Below are positions 54,780 through 64,000 of a DNA stretch of 64,000 nucleotides, piece by piece. The position numbers and the translations under genes are program-made. Location of the stretch: assembly GCF_025822605.1 (NCBI RefSeq), contig NZ_JACKTY010000020.1, positions 32,524 to 96,523 on the forward strand, read 5' to 3'. The notes beneath the pieces are model-generated. The model searched no databases. It saw only the letters and a list, made by a program, of their open reading frames with translations, and was not told where the DNA came from. This DNA is from Mycolicibacterium komossense (GTDB lineage Bacteria > Actinomycetota > Actinomycetes > Mycobacteriales > Mycobacteriaceae). How positions within the stretch are numbered: the stretch's first letter is position 1; every line of letters begins with the position of its first letter.

Positions 54780-56092
54780 CGACATTCAAAGAGAACACGG
54801 CAAACTCGGCGACGGGAAAGCTCTCCCTGGCCGAAATCCTGCAGATCTTCGCCGAGGGTGGACAGCTGCCACTGAAGTTCACCGCCTACGACGGAAGCAC
54901 CGCAGGCCCGGATGACGCGCCGCTGGGGCTGGATCTGTTGACGCCCCAGGCGACGACGTACCTGGCGACCGCTCCCGGCGACCTCGGCATGGCGCGGGCC
55001 TACGTGTCGGGCGGGCTGGAGATGCGCGGTGTCCCTCCCGGCGACCCGTACGAGCTACTCAAGGCGCTCACGGAGAAGCTGCAGTTCAAGCGTCCACCGG
55101 CGCGGGTCCTCGCCAATGTCGTCCGCTCGATCGGCTTCGAGCATCTGCTGCCGATCGCCCCGCCGCCGCAGGAAGCCCTCCCCCGCTGGCGCCGGATGGC
55201 AGAAGGCCTGCGGCACAGCAAGACCCGCGATGCCGAGGCGATACATCACCACTACGACGTGTCGAACACCTTCTACGAGTGGGTGCTCGGGCCGTCGATG
55301 ACCTACACCTGCGCGTGCTATCCGACGGCCGATGCCTCACTGGAGGAGGCCCAGGAGAACAAGTACCGGCTGGTGTTCGAGAAGCTGCGACTCAAGGCGG
55401 GCGACCGGTTGCTCGACGTCGGCTGCGGCTGGGGCGGCATGGTGCGCTACGCCGCCAAGCACGGTGTCAAGACCATCGGCGTCACACTGTCCGCCGAGCA
55501 AGCCGCCTGGGGCCGGCAGGCCATCATCGACCAGGGTTTGGGCGAATTCGCCGAGATCCGCCACAGTGACTACCGCGACGTCCGGGAGACGCAGTTCGAC
55601 GCCGTCTCCTCGATCGGCCTCACCGAACACATCGGCGTGGGGAATTACCCGGCGTATTTCAGGTTCCTGCAGTCGAAGCTGCGCATCGGCGGCCTGCTGC
55701 TCAACCACACCATCACCCGCCACGACAACCGGACCGGGGCCGCCGCCGGCGGGTTCATCGACCGCTACGTCTTCCCCGATGGCGAGCTCACCGGATCCGG
55801 GCGGATCATCACCGAAGCCCAGGACGTCGGGTTCGAGGTGGTGCACGAGGAGAACCTGCGGCATCACTACGCAATGACGTTGCGGGACTGGTGCCGCAAC
55901 CTCGTCGAGCACTGGGACGAGGCGGTCGAAGAGGTCGGACTGCCCACGGCCAAGGTGTGGGGACTGTACATGGCTGGCTCGCGGCTCGGTTTCGAGACGA
56001 ATGTCGTTCAGCTGCACCAGATCCTGGCAGTCAAGCTCGATGCCAACGGCGGCAACGGCGAGCTGCCGTTGCGACCGTGGTGGAACGCCTAG
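54776..56092 (+). CDS. Cyclopropane/10-methyl fatty acid synthase-family methyltransferase
   Basis: A 438-residue SAM-dependent methyltransferase of the CFA family acting on unsaturated acyl chains of phospholipids. The N-terminal sterol-carrier-like domain spans about 1-150; the catalytic core has HHYDVSNTFYEWVLGPSMTYTCACY, LLDVGCGWGGMVRYA (motif I) and SSIGLTEHIGVGNYPAYF (all read in pieces). Its start overlaps the FAD reductase stop (ATGA). As the partner of that reductase it probably adds methylene at C10 of oleoyl chains (tmsB/bfaB-like); direct cyclopropanation is the alternative. Confidence 0.75.
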   Translation: MTTFKENTANSATGKLSLAEILQIFAEGGQLPLKFTAYDGSTAGPDDAPLGLDLLTPQATTYLATAPGDLGMARAYVSGGLEMRGVPPGDPYELLKALTEKLQFKRPPARVLANVVRSIGFEHLLPIAPPPQEALPRWRRMAEGLRHSKTRDAEAIHHHYDVSNTFYEWVLGPSMTYTCACYPTADASLEEAQENKYRLVFEKLRLKAGDRLLDVGCGWGGMVRYAAKHGVKTIGVTLSAEQAAWGRQAIIDQGLGEFAEIRHSDYRDVRETQFDAVSSIGLTEHIGVGNYPAYFRFLQSKLRIGGLLLNHTITRHDNRTGAAAGGFIDRYVFPDGELTGSGRIITEAQDVGFEVVHEENLRHHYAMTLRDWCRNLVEHWDEAVEEVGLPTAKVWGLYMAGSRLGFETNVVQLHQILAVKLDANGGNGELPLRPWWNA

Positions 56093-56099
56093 CTGCGCG

Positions 56100-58031
56100 C
56101 TAACCCTCGATCTTGCGAGCGCCCAATTCGGCCTGCAGCAGTTCGAGCGCCACTTCCTCGGGATCTCGGCGCGGGCCGGCATCCCCCGGCTCGGCCGCCT
56201 CAGCCAGCATGCTCTCTTCTTCGGCGCGCACGACCGCACGGGCATCCACCACCGGCACGGCCGCCGGCGCTGCCGCGGCCACCGGTGCCGGCTCTGGCGC
56301 CCCGGTCTCGCAGCGCACACGCCAGGCCACGCCGAGGGCGTCCTTGAGCGCTTCGCGGATCACGTCGGCGTTGCGTTGTTCAGAGAGTCGCCTGGCCAGC
56401 GGAGCAGACTCGTGGCTCAACACCAGCGTGTCGCCGTCGACCGCTCGCACGGTGGCACCCGAGAGCATCACCTCGGTGGTTCGGCTGCGCTGACGAACCT
56501 TCTCGCGCACCGTCGTCCACATGCTGCGGACGGCGGCCGCATCCGGCTCACCCGCGACCGGTGACGGTTGCGGGGCGGGCGGTACCGACGGCTCGGGTTC
56601 CGGTGCGGAGGGCGGCTCCGGCGGGGGCGGCGGGGTCACCGGGGCTGGCTCGGGCGGCGGGGTTGGCTCGGGCGCCGGGGTTGGCTCGGGCGCCGGGGGC
56701 ACTTCAGGCTCGGGCTCTGGTTCCGGCTCAACGACCGTAGGCACCACCACCGGTTTGGGCTCGACGGGCACCGCGGGTGCGACGGGCGGTGCAGCCTGGG
56801 CGACGGTCTTGCGGACGAACTGCTTACCCGCGGCCACCGGCGCAGCGGAGCCCGCGGACCGATCGGTGGGGATCGACATATCCAGCCGCGTCTCGATCCG
56901 CTCGACCCGCTGCAGCAACGCCGCCTCGGTATCGCTGGCCGACGGCAGCAGCAGCCGGGCGCACACCACTTCCAGCAGCAGCCGGGGTGCGGTGGCGCCG
57001 CGCATCTCGCCGAGCCCGGCATGCACGACCTCGGCAAAACGAGTCAAGGTCGCGGTCCCGATCCGGTCGGCCTGCGAGCGCATCTTGTCCAGTTCGTCTT
57101 CGGGCGCCTCCACCACACCGCGCGCCGCGGCATCCGGAACTGCTTGCAGCACAATGAGATCCCGGAACCGCTCCAACAGATCGGTGGCGAACCGACGGGG
57201 GTCGTGGCCGGCGTCGATCACCGACTCGACGGCGCCGAACAGCGCCGCAGCATCACCGGCTGCCAACGACTCGACCGCATCGTCGATCAGCGCGATATCG
57301 GTGGCACCGAGAAGCGACAGCGCCCGCTGATACGCCACGTGGTTGCCGTCCGCCCCGGCCAGCAGCTGGTCCAGAACCGAGAGCGTGTCGCGTGGTGAAC
57401 CCGCACCGGCCCGGATCACCAGCGGGTACACCGCGTCGTCGACGTCGACACTTTCGGAAGCGCAGATCTTCTCGATCAGCGTGCGCATGGTGCGCGGCGC
57501 GAGCAGCCGGAACGGGTAGTGGTGGGTACGCGACCGGATGGTCGGCAACACCTTCTCCGGTTCGGTGGTGGCGAATACGAAGATGAGGTGCTCCGGCGGC
57601 TCCTCGACGATCTTGAGTAGAGCGTTGAAACCCGCGGTGGTCACCATGTGCGCTTCGTCGATGATGAAGATGCGGTACCGCGACTGCGCGGGCGCATAGA
57701 ACGCCCTGTCACGCAGCTCTCTGGTGTCGTCGACCCCGCCGTGGCTGGCCGCGTCGAGTTCGGTGACGTCGACGCTCCCGCCGCCGTTGGGGGCCAGCGC
57801 CACGCAGGAGTCGCAGACCCCGCACGGGGTGGCCGTCGGACCCTTCTCACAGTTCAGCGAGCGGGCCAGAATGCGGGCCGAGGACGTCTTGCCGCACCCA
57901 CGCGGGCCGGAGAACAGGTACGCGTGGTTGATCCGGCCCGCCTCCAACGCGATGGACAGCGGTGCGGTGACATGTTCCTGCCCCACCACTTCGGCGAAGG
58001 TTGCCGGTCGATACTTGCGGTAGAGAGCCAC
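56100..58031 (-). CDS. dnaX: DNA polymerase III subunit gamma/tau
   Basis: A 643-residue clamp-loader ATPase. Domain order: RYRPATFAEVVGQEHV box near the start, Walker A GPRGCGKTSSARILA, a zinc module (CEKG, CGVCDSC), Walker B and DEAH (IIDEAHMVT), sensor SRTHHYPF, then collar domain III. A Pro/Glu/Ala-rich linker (about 420-515, coded near 56560-56790) leads to the tau C-terminal domain. No A-rich slippery sequence for programmed frameshifting was seen, so only tau is expected. GTG 58031. Confidence 0.95.
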   Translation of the reverse strand: MALYRKYRPATFAEVVGQEHVTAPLSIALEAGRINHAYLFSGPRGCGKTSSARILARSLNCEKGPTATPCGVCDSCVALAPNGGGSVDVTELDAASHGGVDDTRELRDRAFYAPAQSRYRIFIIDEAHMVTTAGFNALLKIVEEPPEHLIFVFATTEPEKVLPTIRSRTHHYPFRLLAPRTMRTLIEKICASESVDVDDAVYPLVIRAGAGSPRDTLSVLDQLLAGADGNHVAYQRALSLLGATDIALIDDAVESLAAGDAAALFGAVESVIDAGHDPRRFATDLLERFRDLIVLQAVPDAAARGVVEAPEDELDKMRSQADRIGTATLTRFAEVVHAGLGEMRGATAPRLLLEVVCARLLLPSASDTEAALLQRVERIETRLDMSIPTDRSAGSAAPVAAGKQFVRKTVAQAAPPVAPAVPVEPKPVVVPTVVEPEPEPEPEVPPAPEPTPAPEPTPPPEPAPVTPPPPPEPPSAPEPEPSVPPAPQPSPVAGEPDAAAVRSMWTTVREKVRQRSRTTEVMLSGATVRAVDGDTLVLSHESAPLARRLSEQRNADVIREALKDALGVAWRVRCETGAPEPAPVAAAAPAAVPVVDARAVVRAEEESMLAEAAEPGDAGPRRDPEEVALELLQAELGARKIEG

Positions 58032-58112
58032 GGGAGAAGGCTACCTACCCGCGGTGACTAGTCGAGACGACGATGCAGAACGAGGCACGAGTGATGCGGA
58101 GGAGCCAGACAA

Positions 58113-58502
58113 TCAGGACCTGGCGCGCCCGGCCGAGATCGTCTGCCGCCGCCGTGACCGCGCGAACAACACCCAGGACGTCACGACGGTCAGCAGAGCC
58201 AGCACGAGGACCAGATTGGCCCAGCTCGCCGGGTACACCACCCCGGTCAGATAGTGGTCGATGAACCCGTCGGCCGGCATCGGCCCCATCCCCGCTCGGG
58301 GCCGGGCCCGGCGCTCCAGGGCGGTCAGCGGGCAGACGAAGTCGATCAGCTCGATCGCGATCCCCCAGATCACCGCGGGAATGTGCATCCAGATGGTCTT
58401 CGGCCACTTCAGGGCCAGGAATCCACCCGTCACCATGTAGGCGATGAAGGCAAAGTGGACCGCCACGGTGAGGACGACGAGGACGGCGCAAGCAATCTTC
58501 AT
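58113..58502 (-). CDS. DUF2784 membrane protein
   Basis: A 129-residue protein with about four helices (CAVLVVLTVAVHFAFIAYMV, the segment around WMHIPAVIWGIAIELIDFVCPLT, and ANLVLVLALLTVVTSWVLFA). The pattern FVCPLTALE and GFIDHYL-GVVYP identifies the DUF2784 family. Function unknown. It lies between dnaX and the aminotransferase on the same strand, with about 75-80 bases on each side. Confidence 0.8.
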   Translation of the reverse strand: MKIACAVLVVLTVAVHFAFIAYMVTGGFLALKWPKTIWMHIPAVIWGIAIELIDFVCPLTALERRARPRAGMGPMPADGFIDHYLTGVVYPASWANLVLVLALLTVVTSWVLFARSRRRQTISAGRARS

Positions 58503-58576
58503 ATCTCTGCATCTCCGCGGAGCTACTGATTTACATCACGAAGAATAGCGAGACTGCGGGCCGAACTATTCCGGTT

Positions 58577-60167
<1,591 letters not shown>

Positions 60168-60251
60168 CGCTCAGTTCCCGGGGTGTCGATCGTGCGTGTA
60201 GCTGTTCCGGCACACGGTTGACACCCCGGGCACACCAACCCAAGGAGGGGT

Positions 60252-61010
60252 ATGCGGCGCGGTCTCGCGATGTCGTGGCATGGCTTGTCCTTCCTCCTCG
60301 CCGCTGTGCTGTACTTCGCTTTCGTGCTCCCTCGGTGGTGGGAGATGATGGGCGACGTTTCGCACGGGCTCGGCACGGCGATGCGCATCGTCACCGGCGC
60401 AATCATCGGCTTGACCGCGCTTCCGGCGGTCTTCACTCTCATCAGGACCCGCAGGCCCGAGTTCGGGACACCGCAGCTGGCCCTGTCGCTGCGGGTGTGG
60501 TCGATCGTGGCCCACGTGGTGGCCGCCGTACTCATCGTCGGTACCGCGATCGCCGAGATCTGGCTCAACCTCGATACCTACGGCCAGTGGCTGTTCGGCG
60601 TGTACGGGGGTGCCGCCGCCATCGCCGTCCTGGGCGCGCTCGCGTTCTACCTGGCCTTCGCCGCGGAGCTGCCGCCACCGCCGCCGAAACCGCTCAAGGC
60701 GAAAAAGGATTCGAAGAAGGACCTTCAAAAGGACCTCCAAAAAGACGAGGCGTCCCGCGAGAAAGCGTCAACACACGTTGGCGATTCGACAGTGGACGAC
60801 ACCGCGGCCGCCGACAGCACCCAGCCGTCCGACACCGAAGTCACCGAGTCCCCAGCAGACGAGACGGTGGACGCCATCGAGGCCGACTCCGACGAGAAGT
60901 CCCCGGCCGGTCTGCGTAATCGACGTCCGCTGGGTAAGTCCCGCGCAGTGAACGCCAACCGCCGTCGCGGCTCCGCCGGATCAGGCACGGTGGCCGTCTC
61001 CGACGACTGA
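60252..61010 (+). CDS. lucA: LucA-like membrane protein (lipid uptake coordinator)
   Basis: A 252-residue protein with four transmembrane helices in the first 140 residues (SFLLAAVLYFAFVLPRWW; MRIVTGAIIGLTALPAVFTL; VWSIVAHVVAAVLIVGTAIAEIWL; GVYGGAAAIAVLGALAFYLAF, read in pieces) and a long charged, low-complexity cytoplasmic tail rich in K, D, S and E. By position after tRNA-Ser it corresponds to M. tuberculosis Rv3723 (LucA), which coordinates Mce-mediated fatty acid and cholesterol uptake (from memory). ATG 60270 is an alternative start. Confidence 0.72.
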   Translation: MRRGLAMSWHGLSFLLAAVLYFAFVLPRWWEMMGDVSHGLGTAMRIVTGAIIGLTALPAVFTLIRTRRPEFGTPQLALSLRVWSIVAHVVAAVLIVGTAIAEIWLNLDTYGQWLFGVYGGAAAIAVLGALAFYLAFAAELPPPPPKPLKAKKDSKKDLQKDLQKDEASREKASTHVGDSTVDDTAAADSTQPSDTEVTESPADETVDAIEADSDEKSPAGLRNRRPLGKSRAVNANRRRGSAGSGTVAVSDD

Positions 61011-61058
61011 AAATCGTCAATCATTCAGGCCCGCCGATCCATCGGCCGACCCTATGCT

Positions 61059-62138
61059 GTGCGAGTGCTCAACAATTCGCGCAACAACTCTTCGTATCGA
61101 GTGGTGCAGTGGACCACCGGCAACGTCGGCAAGAGCTCTGTGCAGGCCATCGCCGCCAATCCCCGACTGGAGCTCGTGGGCTGTTATGCCTGGTCAAGCG
61201 ATAAGGCCGGCAAGGACGTGGGTGAGTTGTGCGGGATCGAGCCGCTCGGCGTCACCGCCAGCAACGACGTAACCGCGCTGCTCGCACTCAAGCCCGATGT
61301 CGTGGTCTACAACCCGATGTGGATCGACGTCGACGAACTCGTCCGCATCCTCGAGGCCGGCGTCAACGTCGTCGCCACGGCGTCCTTCATCACCGGCCAC
61401 AACCAGGGTGACGGCCGCGACAAGATCGCCGACGCGTGTGCGCGGGGCGGCTCGACGATGTTCGGCTCGGGGATCAGCCCGGGTTACGTGAATCAGCTGG
61501 CCATCGTGGCGGCGGGCATCTGCGACCGCGTCGACAAGATCACCGTCAACGAAGCTGCCGACACCACGTTCTACGACTCACCCGACACCGAGAAGCCGGT
61601 CGGCTTCGGTCAGCCCATCGACCATCCCGATCTGCAGGCGATGACCGCACACGGCACTGGAGTCTTCGGCGAGGCGGTCCGGATGATCGGCGACGCGCTG
61701 GGTATCGAACTCGACGAGGTCCGCTGCGACGCTGAGTACGCGCAGACCACCGAGGACCTCGACCTGGGCTCGTGGACCATCCCCGCAGGCGGGGTGGCCG
61801 GCGTGCATGCCAGTTGGAAGGGCATCGTGGCGGGCGTCACCAGGGTCGAGCTCTCGGTCCTGTGGAAGAAGGGCCAGACACTGGAACCGGATTGGCCGAT
61901 CGAGCAGGACGGTTGGGTCATCGAGGTGGCCGGGCGCCCGACGGTGACGATGAAGGTGGGCTTCCTGCCGCCGCCGTATTTCGAGGCCACCACGCTGGAA
62001 GAGTTCATGGTGTTGGGCCACATCATGACCGCGACGCCGCCGCTGAACGCCATCCCGGCCGTCGTCGCAGCGGCGCCGGGCATCGTCACCTACACCGATC
62101 TGCCGCTGATCCTGCCCAGAGGTGTGGTACCCGCCTAG
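61059..62138 (+). CDS. NAD(P)-dependent oxidoreductase, dihydrodipicolinate reductase-like N-terminus
   Basis: A 359-residue Rossmann-fold protein. WTTGNVGKSSVQAIAANPRLELVG (about residues 19-42, read in pieces) is the cofactor site; VVYNPMWIDVDELVRILEAGVNVVATASFITG and GSGISPGYVNQLAIVAAG follow (in pieces). These are features of the mycobacterial family annotated as dihydrodipicolinate reductase N-terminal or 2,4-diaminopentanoate dehydrogenase-like. The lysine-pathway DapB is a different, shorter protein. Substrate unknown. GTG 61059; GTG 61065 also possible. Confidence 0.78.
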   Translation: MRVLNNSRNNSSYRVVQWTTGNVGKSSVQAIAANPRLELVGCYAWSSDKAGKDVGELCGIEPLGVTASNDVTALLALKPDVVVYNPMWIDVDELVRILEAGVNVVATASFITGHNQGDGRDKIADACARGGSTMFGSGISPGYVNQLAIVAAGICDRVDKITVNEAADTTFYDSPDTEKPVGFGQPIDHPDLQAMTAHGTGVFGEAVRMIGDALGIELDEVRCDAEYAQTTEDLDLGSWTIPAGGVAGVHASWKGIVAGVTRVELSVLWKKGQTLEPDWPIEQDGWVIEVAGRPTVTMKVGFLPPPYFEATTLEEFMVLGHIMTATPPLNAIPAVVAAAPGIVTYTDLPLILPRGVVPA

Positions 62139-62210
62139 ACAGGTTGATTTCGCGGCCACCGGGCAATATGTAGTGGTAACGATCCACCCCGGATCGCCGA
62201 GAGGCAGGGC

Positions 62211-63257
62211 ATGACCGCGTTGACACGACTGATGCGTTGGGCCGCTCTGGCATCGGTGACGGCCCTGTTCGCGCTGATCGCCCCCATCGGTTCGGCGGCA
62301 GCCGCGCCCGTCGACGACTCCGCCCTGGTGTCCGCGGTGGAGCCCGGGATGGTCCAGATCACGACGACCGTCGACTATCAGGGCGTAATCGGCAACGGCA
62401 CCGGTCTCATCCTGACCCCGGACGGCCAGATCCTGACGAATCACCACGTCGTGCAGGGCGCGAACTCGATCAAGGTGCTCAGCATCGCCACCGGCCAGAC
62501 CTTCGACGCCGACGTGGTCGGCTATGACCGCGACGACGACATCGCGCTGCTGCAGCTGCGGGGCGCCTCGGGCCTGCCGACGGCACCGCTCGGCGATTCG
62601 GCCTCGGTCGCGATCGGCGATCCCGTCCTGACCATCGGCAATGCCAACGGCACCGGCGCACCACTCACCCACGAACAGGGCGCGGTGACCCAGCTCGGAC
62701 GCAGCATCGACGCGCACGACGAACTGACCGGCAGCTCGCACCAACTCGGCGACCTGATCGAATCATCGACCAATCTGCGCTCCGGCGACTCCGGCGGCGC
62801 GCTGGTCAACGGCGCCGGCCAGGTGGTCGGGCTCAACGCCGCCGCCACACTGAACTTCAAGATGGGCAAAAGCACGCCGGGTGGCGAAGGTTTCGCGATC
62901 CCGATCAACAAGGCGCTCGGCATCGTCGACCAGATTCGCTCAGGTGCGCCGTCGCCGACCGTGCACATCGGCCCGTCCGCCATTTTGGGCATCGGCATCA
63001 ACGCTGGACCGGGCGGCAACAACGGACCGGGGCTGCCGGTCCGGACGATCCTGCGCGGCGGCCCCGCCGACCAGGCCGGTGTGGCGCCCGGCGACATCAT
63101 CACCGCCATCGACGGCACTCCGATCAATTCGGCGAACGCACTGACCGAGGTCCTCGATCAGCGATACCCGGGCAATGTCATCGATCTGACCTGGCTCGAC
63201 CGCTCGGACCAGGCCCGCGAAGCCAAAGTGACCCTCGGCAGCGGCCCCGTCACCTAG
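62211..63257 (+). CDS. Secreted HtrA-like S1C serine protease with PDZ domain
   Basis: A 348-residue exported protease. The signal peptide covers about residues 1-32 (core LASVTALFALIAPIGSAAAA, cleavage near AAAA-PVDD). The catalytic triad is H79 (LTNHHVV), D110 (DRDDDIALL) and S194 (RSGDSGGAL). A C-terminal PDZ domain (about 260-345) has RGGPADQAGVAPGDIITAIDGTPI. Unlike HtrA/DegP it has no transmembrane anchor after cleavage, so it acts in the cell envelope or outside, like mycobacterial PepA/PepD relatives. Confidence 0.9.
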   Translation: MTALTRLMRWAALASVTALFALIAPIGSAAAAPVDDSALVSAVEPGMVQITTTVDYQGVIGNGTGLILTPDGQILTNHHVVQGANSIKVLSIATGQTFDADVVGYDRDDDIALLQLRGASGLPTAPLGDSASVAIGDPVLTIGNANGTGAPLTHEQGAVTQLGRSIDAHDELTGSSHQLGDLIESSTNLRSGDSGGALVNGAGQVVGLNAAATLNFKMGKSTPGGEGFAIPINKALGIVDQIRSGAPSPTVHIGPSAILGIGINAGPGGNNGPGLPVRTILRGGPADQAGVAPGDIITAIDGTPINSANALTEVLDQRYPGNVIDLTWLDRSDQAREAKVTLGSGPVT

Positions 63258-63266
63258 GCATTCGGG

Positions 63267-64000
63267 TCAGCTGCTGAGCACGATCGTCAGGTCGTTGCCG
63301 CGCCGCTCCACCTGAAACCCGGCCCGTCGCGCGATGGTGGTGACGCCCGCGGCATCGGTGAGCTCAGCCTTGGTGCCCGCCAGCACGCGCGCCAGTCGGC
63401 CCTTGTGCGATTTGTTGAAATGGCTTACCACTGTTCGCTTTCCGTCAGCGGCCTCGTTGACGACGTCGACCCGGACCGCGTCCGGTAGCCGGCCGAGCGA
63501 CACGTAGGAACCGGACCGGAGATCGACGATCAGCTCCTCGGCGGCCAACCGCCGCAGTTCGGGTTCCAGCAGCGGCTGCCAGCGGGCGGCCAACGTGCCA
63601 CCCGACGGCAGCGATGAGCCTGCCGAGAGTCGATAGGCGGGGACGGCGTCGTCGGCACGAACCAGTCCGAACAAAGCCGATCCGACGGCCAGCCGGGAAC
63701 GCGCCCGCTCAGCAGCGGCGCCCTTCAGCGAGCCGAAGTCCAGTGCGTCGTACAGCACTCCGGTGTAGCGGTGGATCGCGGGCAGCGTCGGCGCGGTTCG
63801 CAGCGCCGCGTTCCGTTCGATCTCGCCGTCCAGGGTGGCGGCGATCTTCAGCGCCCGCCGACTCGCCGGAACGTCCGCCGCCAGAGCGACGACCTCGTCG
63901 ATCAAAGCTTCGCGCAGCGGCGTCAGCGACGGGAAGCTCAACGAATCCAGCTGTAGCGGTGGTCCGTCTCCGCCGTCGCGTTTGGTCTCCGAGGGTGGCA
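63267..64000 (-). CDS. yaaA: YaaA (UPF0246) peroxide-stress protein, 5' end cut by the window
   Basis: The frame runs on to the right edge; the last bases translate as PPSETKRDGGDGPPLQLDS directly before SFPSLTPLREAL, the normal N-terminal PPSETK motif of YaaA, so only a few residues are missing. The visible part is about 243 residues. YLS/RLAVGSALFGLVRADDAVPAYRLSAGS and VVSHFNKSHKGRLARVL (read in pieces) are family landmarks. In E. coli YaaA lowers free iron during peroxide stress. The apparent start at 63941 is an internal TTG. Confidence 0.88.
   Translation of the reverse strand, partial: PPSETKRDGGDGPPLQLDSLSFPSLTPLREALIDEVVALAADVPASRRALKIAATLDGEIERNAALRTAPTLPAIHRYTGVLYDALDFGSLKGAAAERARSRLAVGSALFGLVRADDAVPAYRLSAGSSLPSGGTLAARWQPLLEPELRRLAAEELIVDLRSGSYVSLGRLPDAVRVDVVNEAADGKRTVVSHFNKSHKGRLARVLAGTKAELTDAAGVTTIARRAGFQVERRGNDLTIVLSS

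Noticed and set aside
56560..56800. Programmed frameshift in dnaX giving a gamma subunit
   Set aside because: No A-rich slippery heptamer or following stem was seen; the linker is GC-rich and only a full-length tau is supported.
56521..57398. Gly-rich plus-strand frame resembling a PE_PGRS-like protein
   Set aside because: It is the antisense of the Pro/Glu-rich linker of DnaX; no PE domain precedes it.
58543..58571. GAATAG...CTATTC inverted repeat after the aspartate aminotransferase gene
   Set aside because: Only a 6-bp stem with a 17-base loop and no U-run; too weak to list as a terminator.

Overview
This window is a high-GC actinobacterial chromosome segment, very probably from a fast-growing Mycobacterium (Mycolicibacterium). 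The codon use, the many GTG starts and the gene families are mycobacterial. From memory, the gene order also follows the M. tuberculosis Rv3698-Rv3723 backbone: GCS2-like ligase, methyltransferase, egtE-egtA, PknH-like sensor protein, asd, ask, leuA, DnaQ-like exonuclease, murT-gatD, recR, ybaB, amidase, FAD reductase plus CFA methyltransferase, dnaX, aspartate aminotransferase, ffs, tRNA-Ser and lucA. Two blocks interrupt that backbone: a methanol-oxidation and transport block between the methyltransferase and egtE, and a nitrogen or methylamine-type block between ask and leuA. No insertion sequence, prophage or CRISPR array was seen.

Layout. 1-7.1 kb is accessory: an unknown protein whose 3' end is frameshifted by an exact 110-bp tandem duplication, a small membrane protein, an aldo/keto reductase, a gamma-glutamyltransferase-family protein, a methyltransferase, and a minus-strand operon encoding a WXG100 protein, a larger WXG-headed protein and two small membrane proteins (a candidate type VII secretion module). 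An imperfect direct repeat (about 1022-1097 and 7081-7143) brackets most of it. 7.1-9.3 kb is backbone. 9.4-17.6 kb holds the mycofactocin methyltransferase mftM, facing a tightly coupled operon mno-moxR-VWA-Fe-ADH-mnoS-mnoR for mycofactocin-dependent alcohol oxidation. 17.8-21.6 kb holds a dicarboxylate symporter divergent from a DcuS/DcuR-type two-component pair. 21.6-27 kb is the complete ergothioneine operon egtABCDE. 27-30.3 kb holds a secreted sensor-domain protein, an Ohr peroxidase, and catalase behind its FurA regulator. 33.1-35.5 kb is ask-asd.

36.7-44.2 kb is Amt, a type III glutamine synthetase, three glutamate-synthase-like subunits, a FAD amine/amino acid oxidase and a cupin regulator. 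These subunits are the same families as gamma-glutamylmethylamide synthetase and N-methylglutamate synthase. With the methanol operon, the window may encode C1 metabolism of both methanol and methylamine. 45.3 kb carries a leucine-rich leader peptide and alternative hairpins ahead of leuA. 47.5-64 kb is housekeeping: peptidoglycan amidation (MurT/GatD), DNA repair, DnaX, 10-methyl fatty acid synthesis, aspartate aminotransferase, SRP RNA, tRNA-Ser, LucA, a secreted HtrA-like protease and a 5'-truncated YaaA gene at the right edge.

Family assignments come from reading motifs. No database search was run, and locus correspondences to M. tuberculosis or M. smegmatis are from memory.
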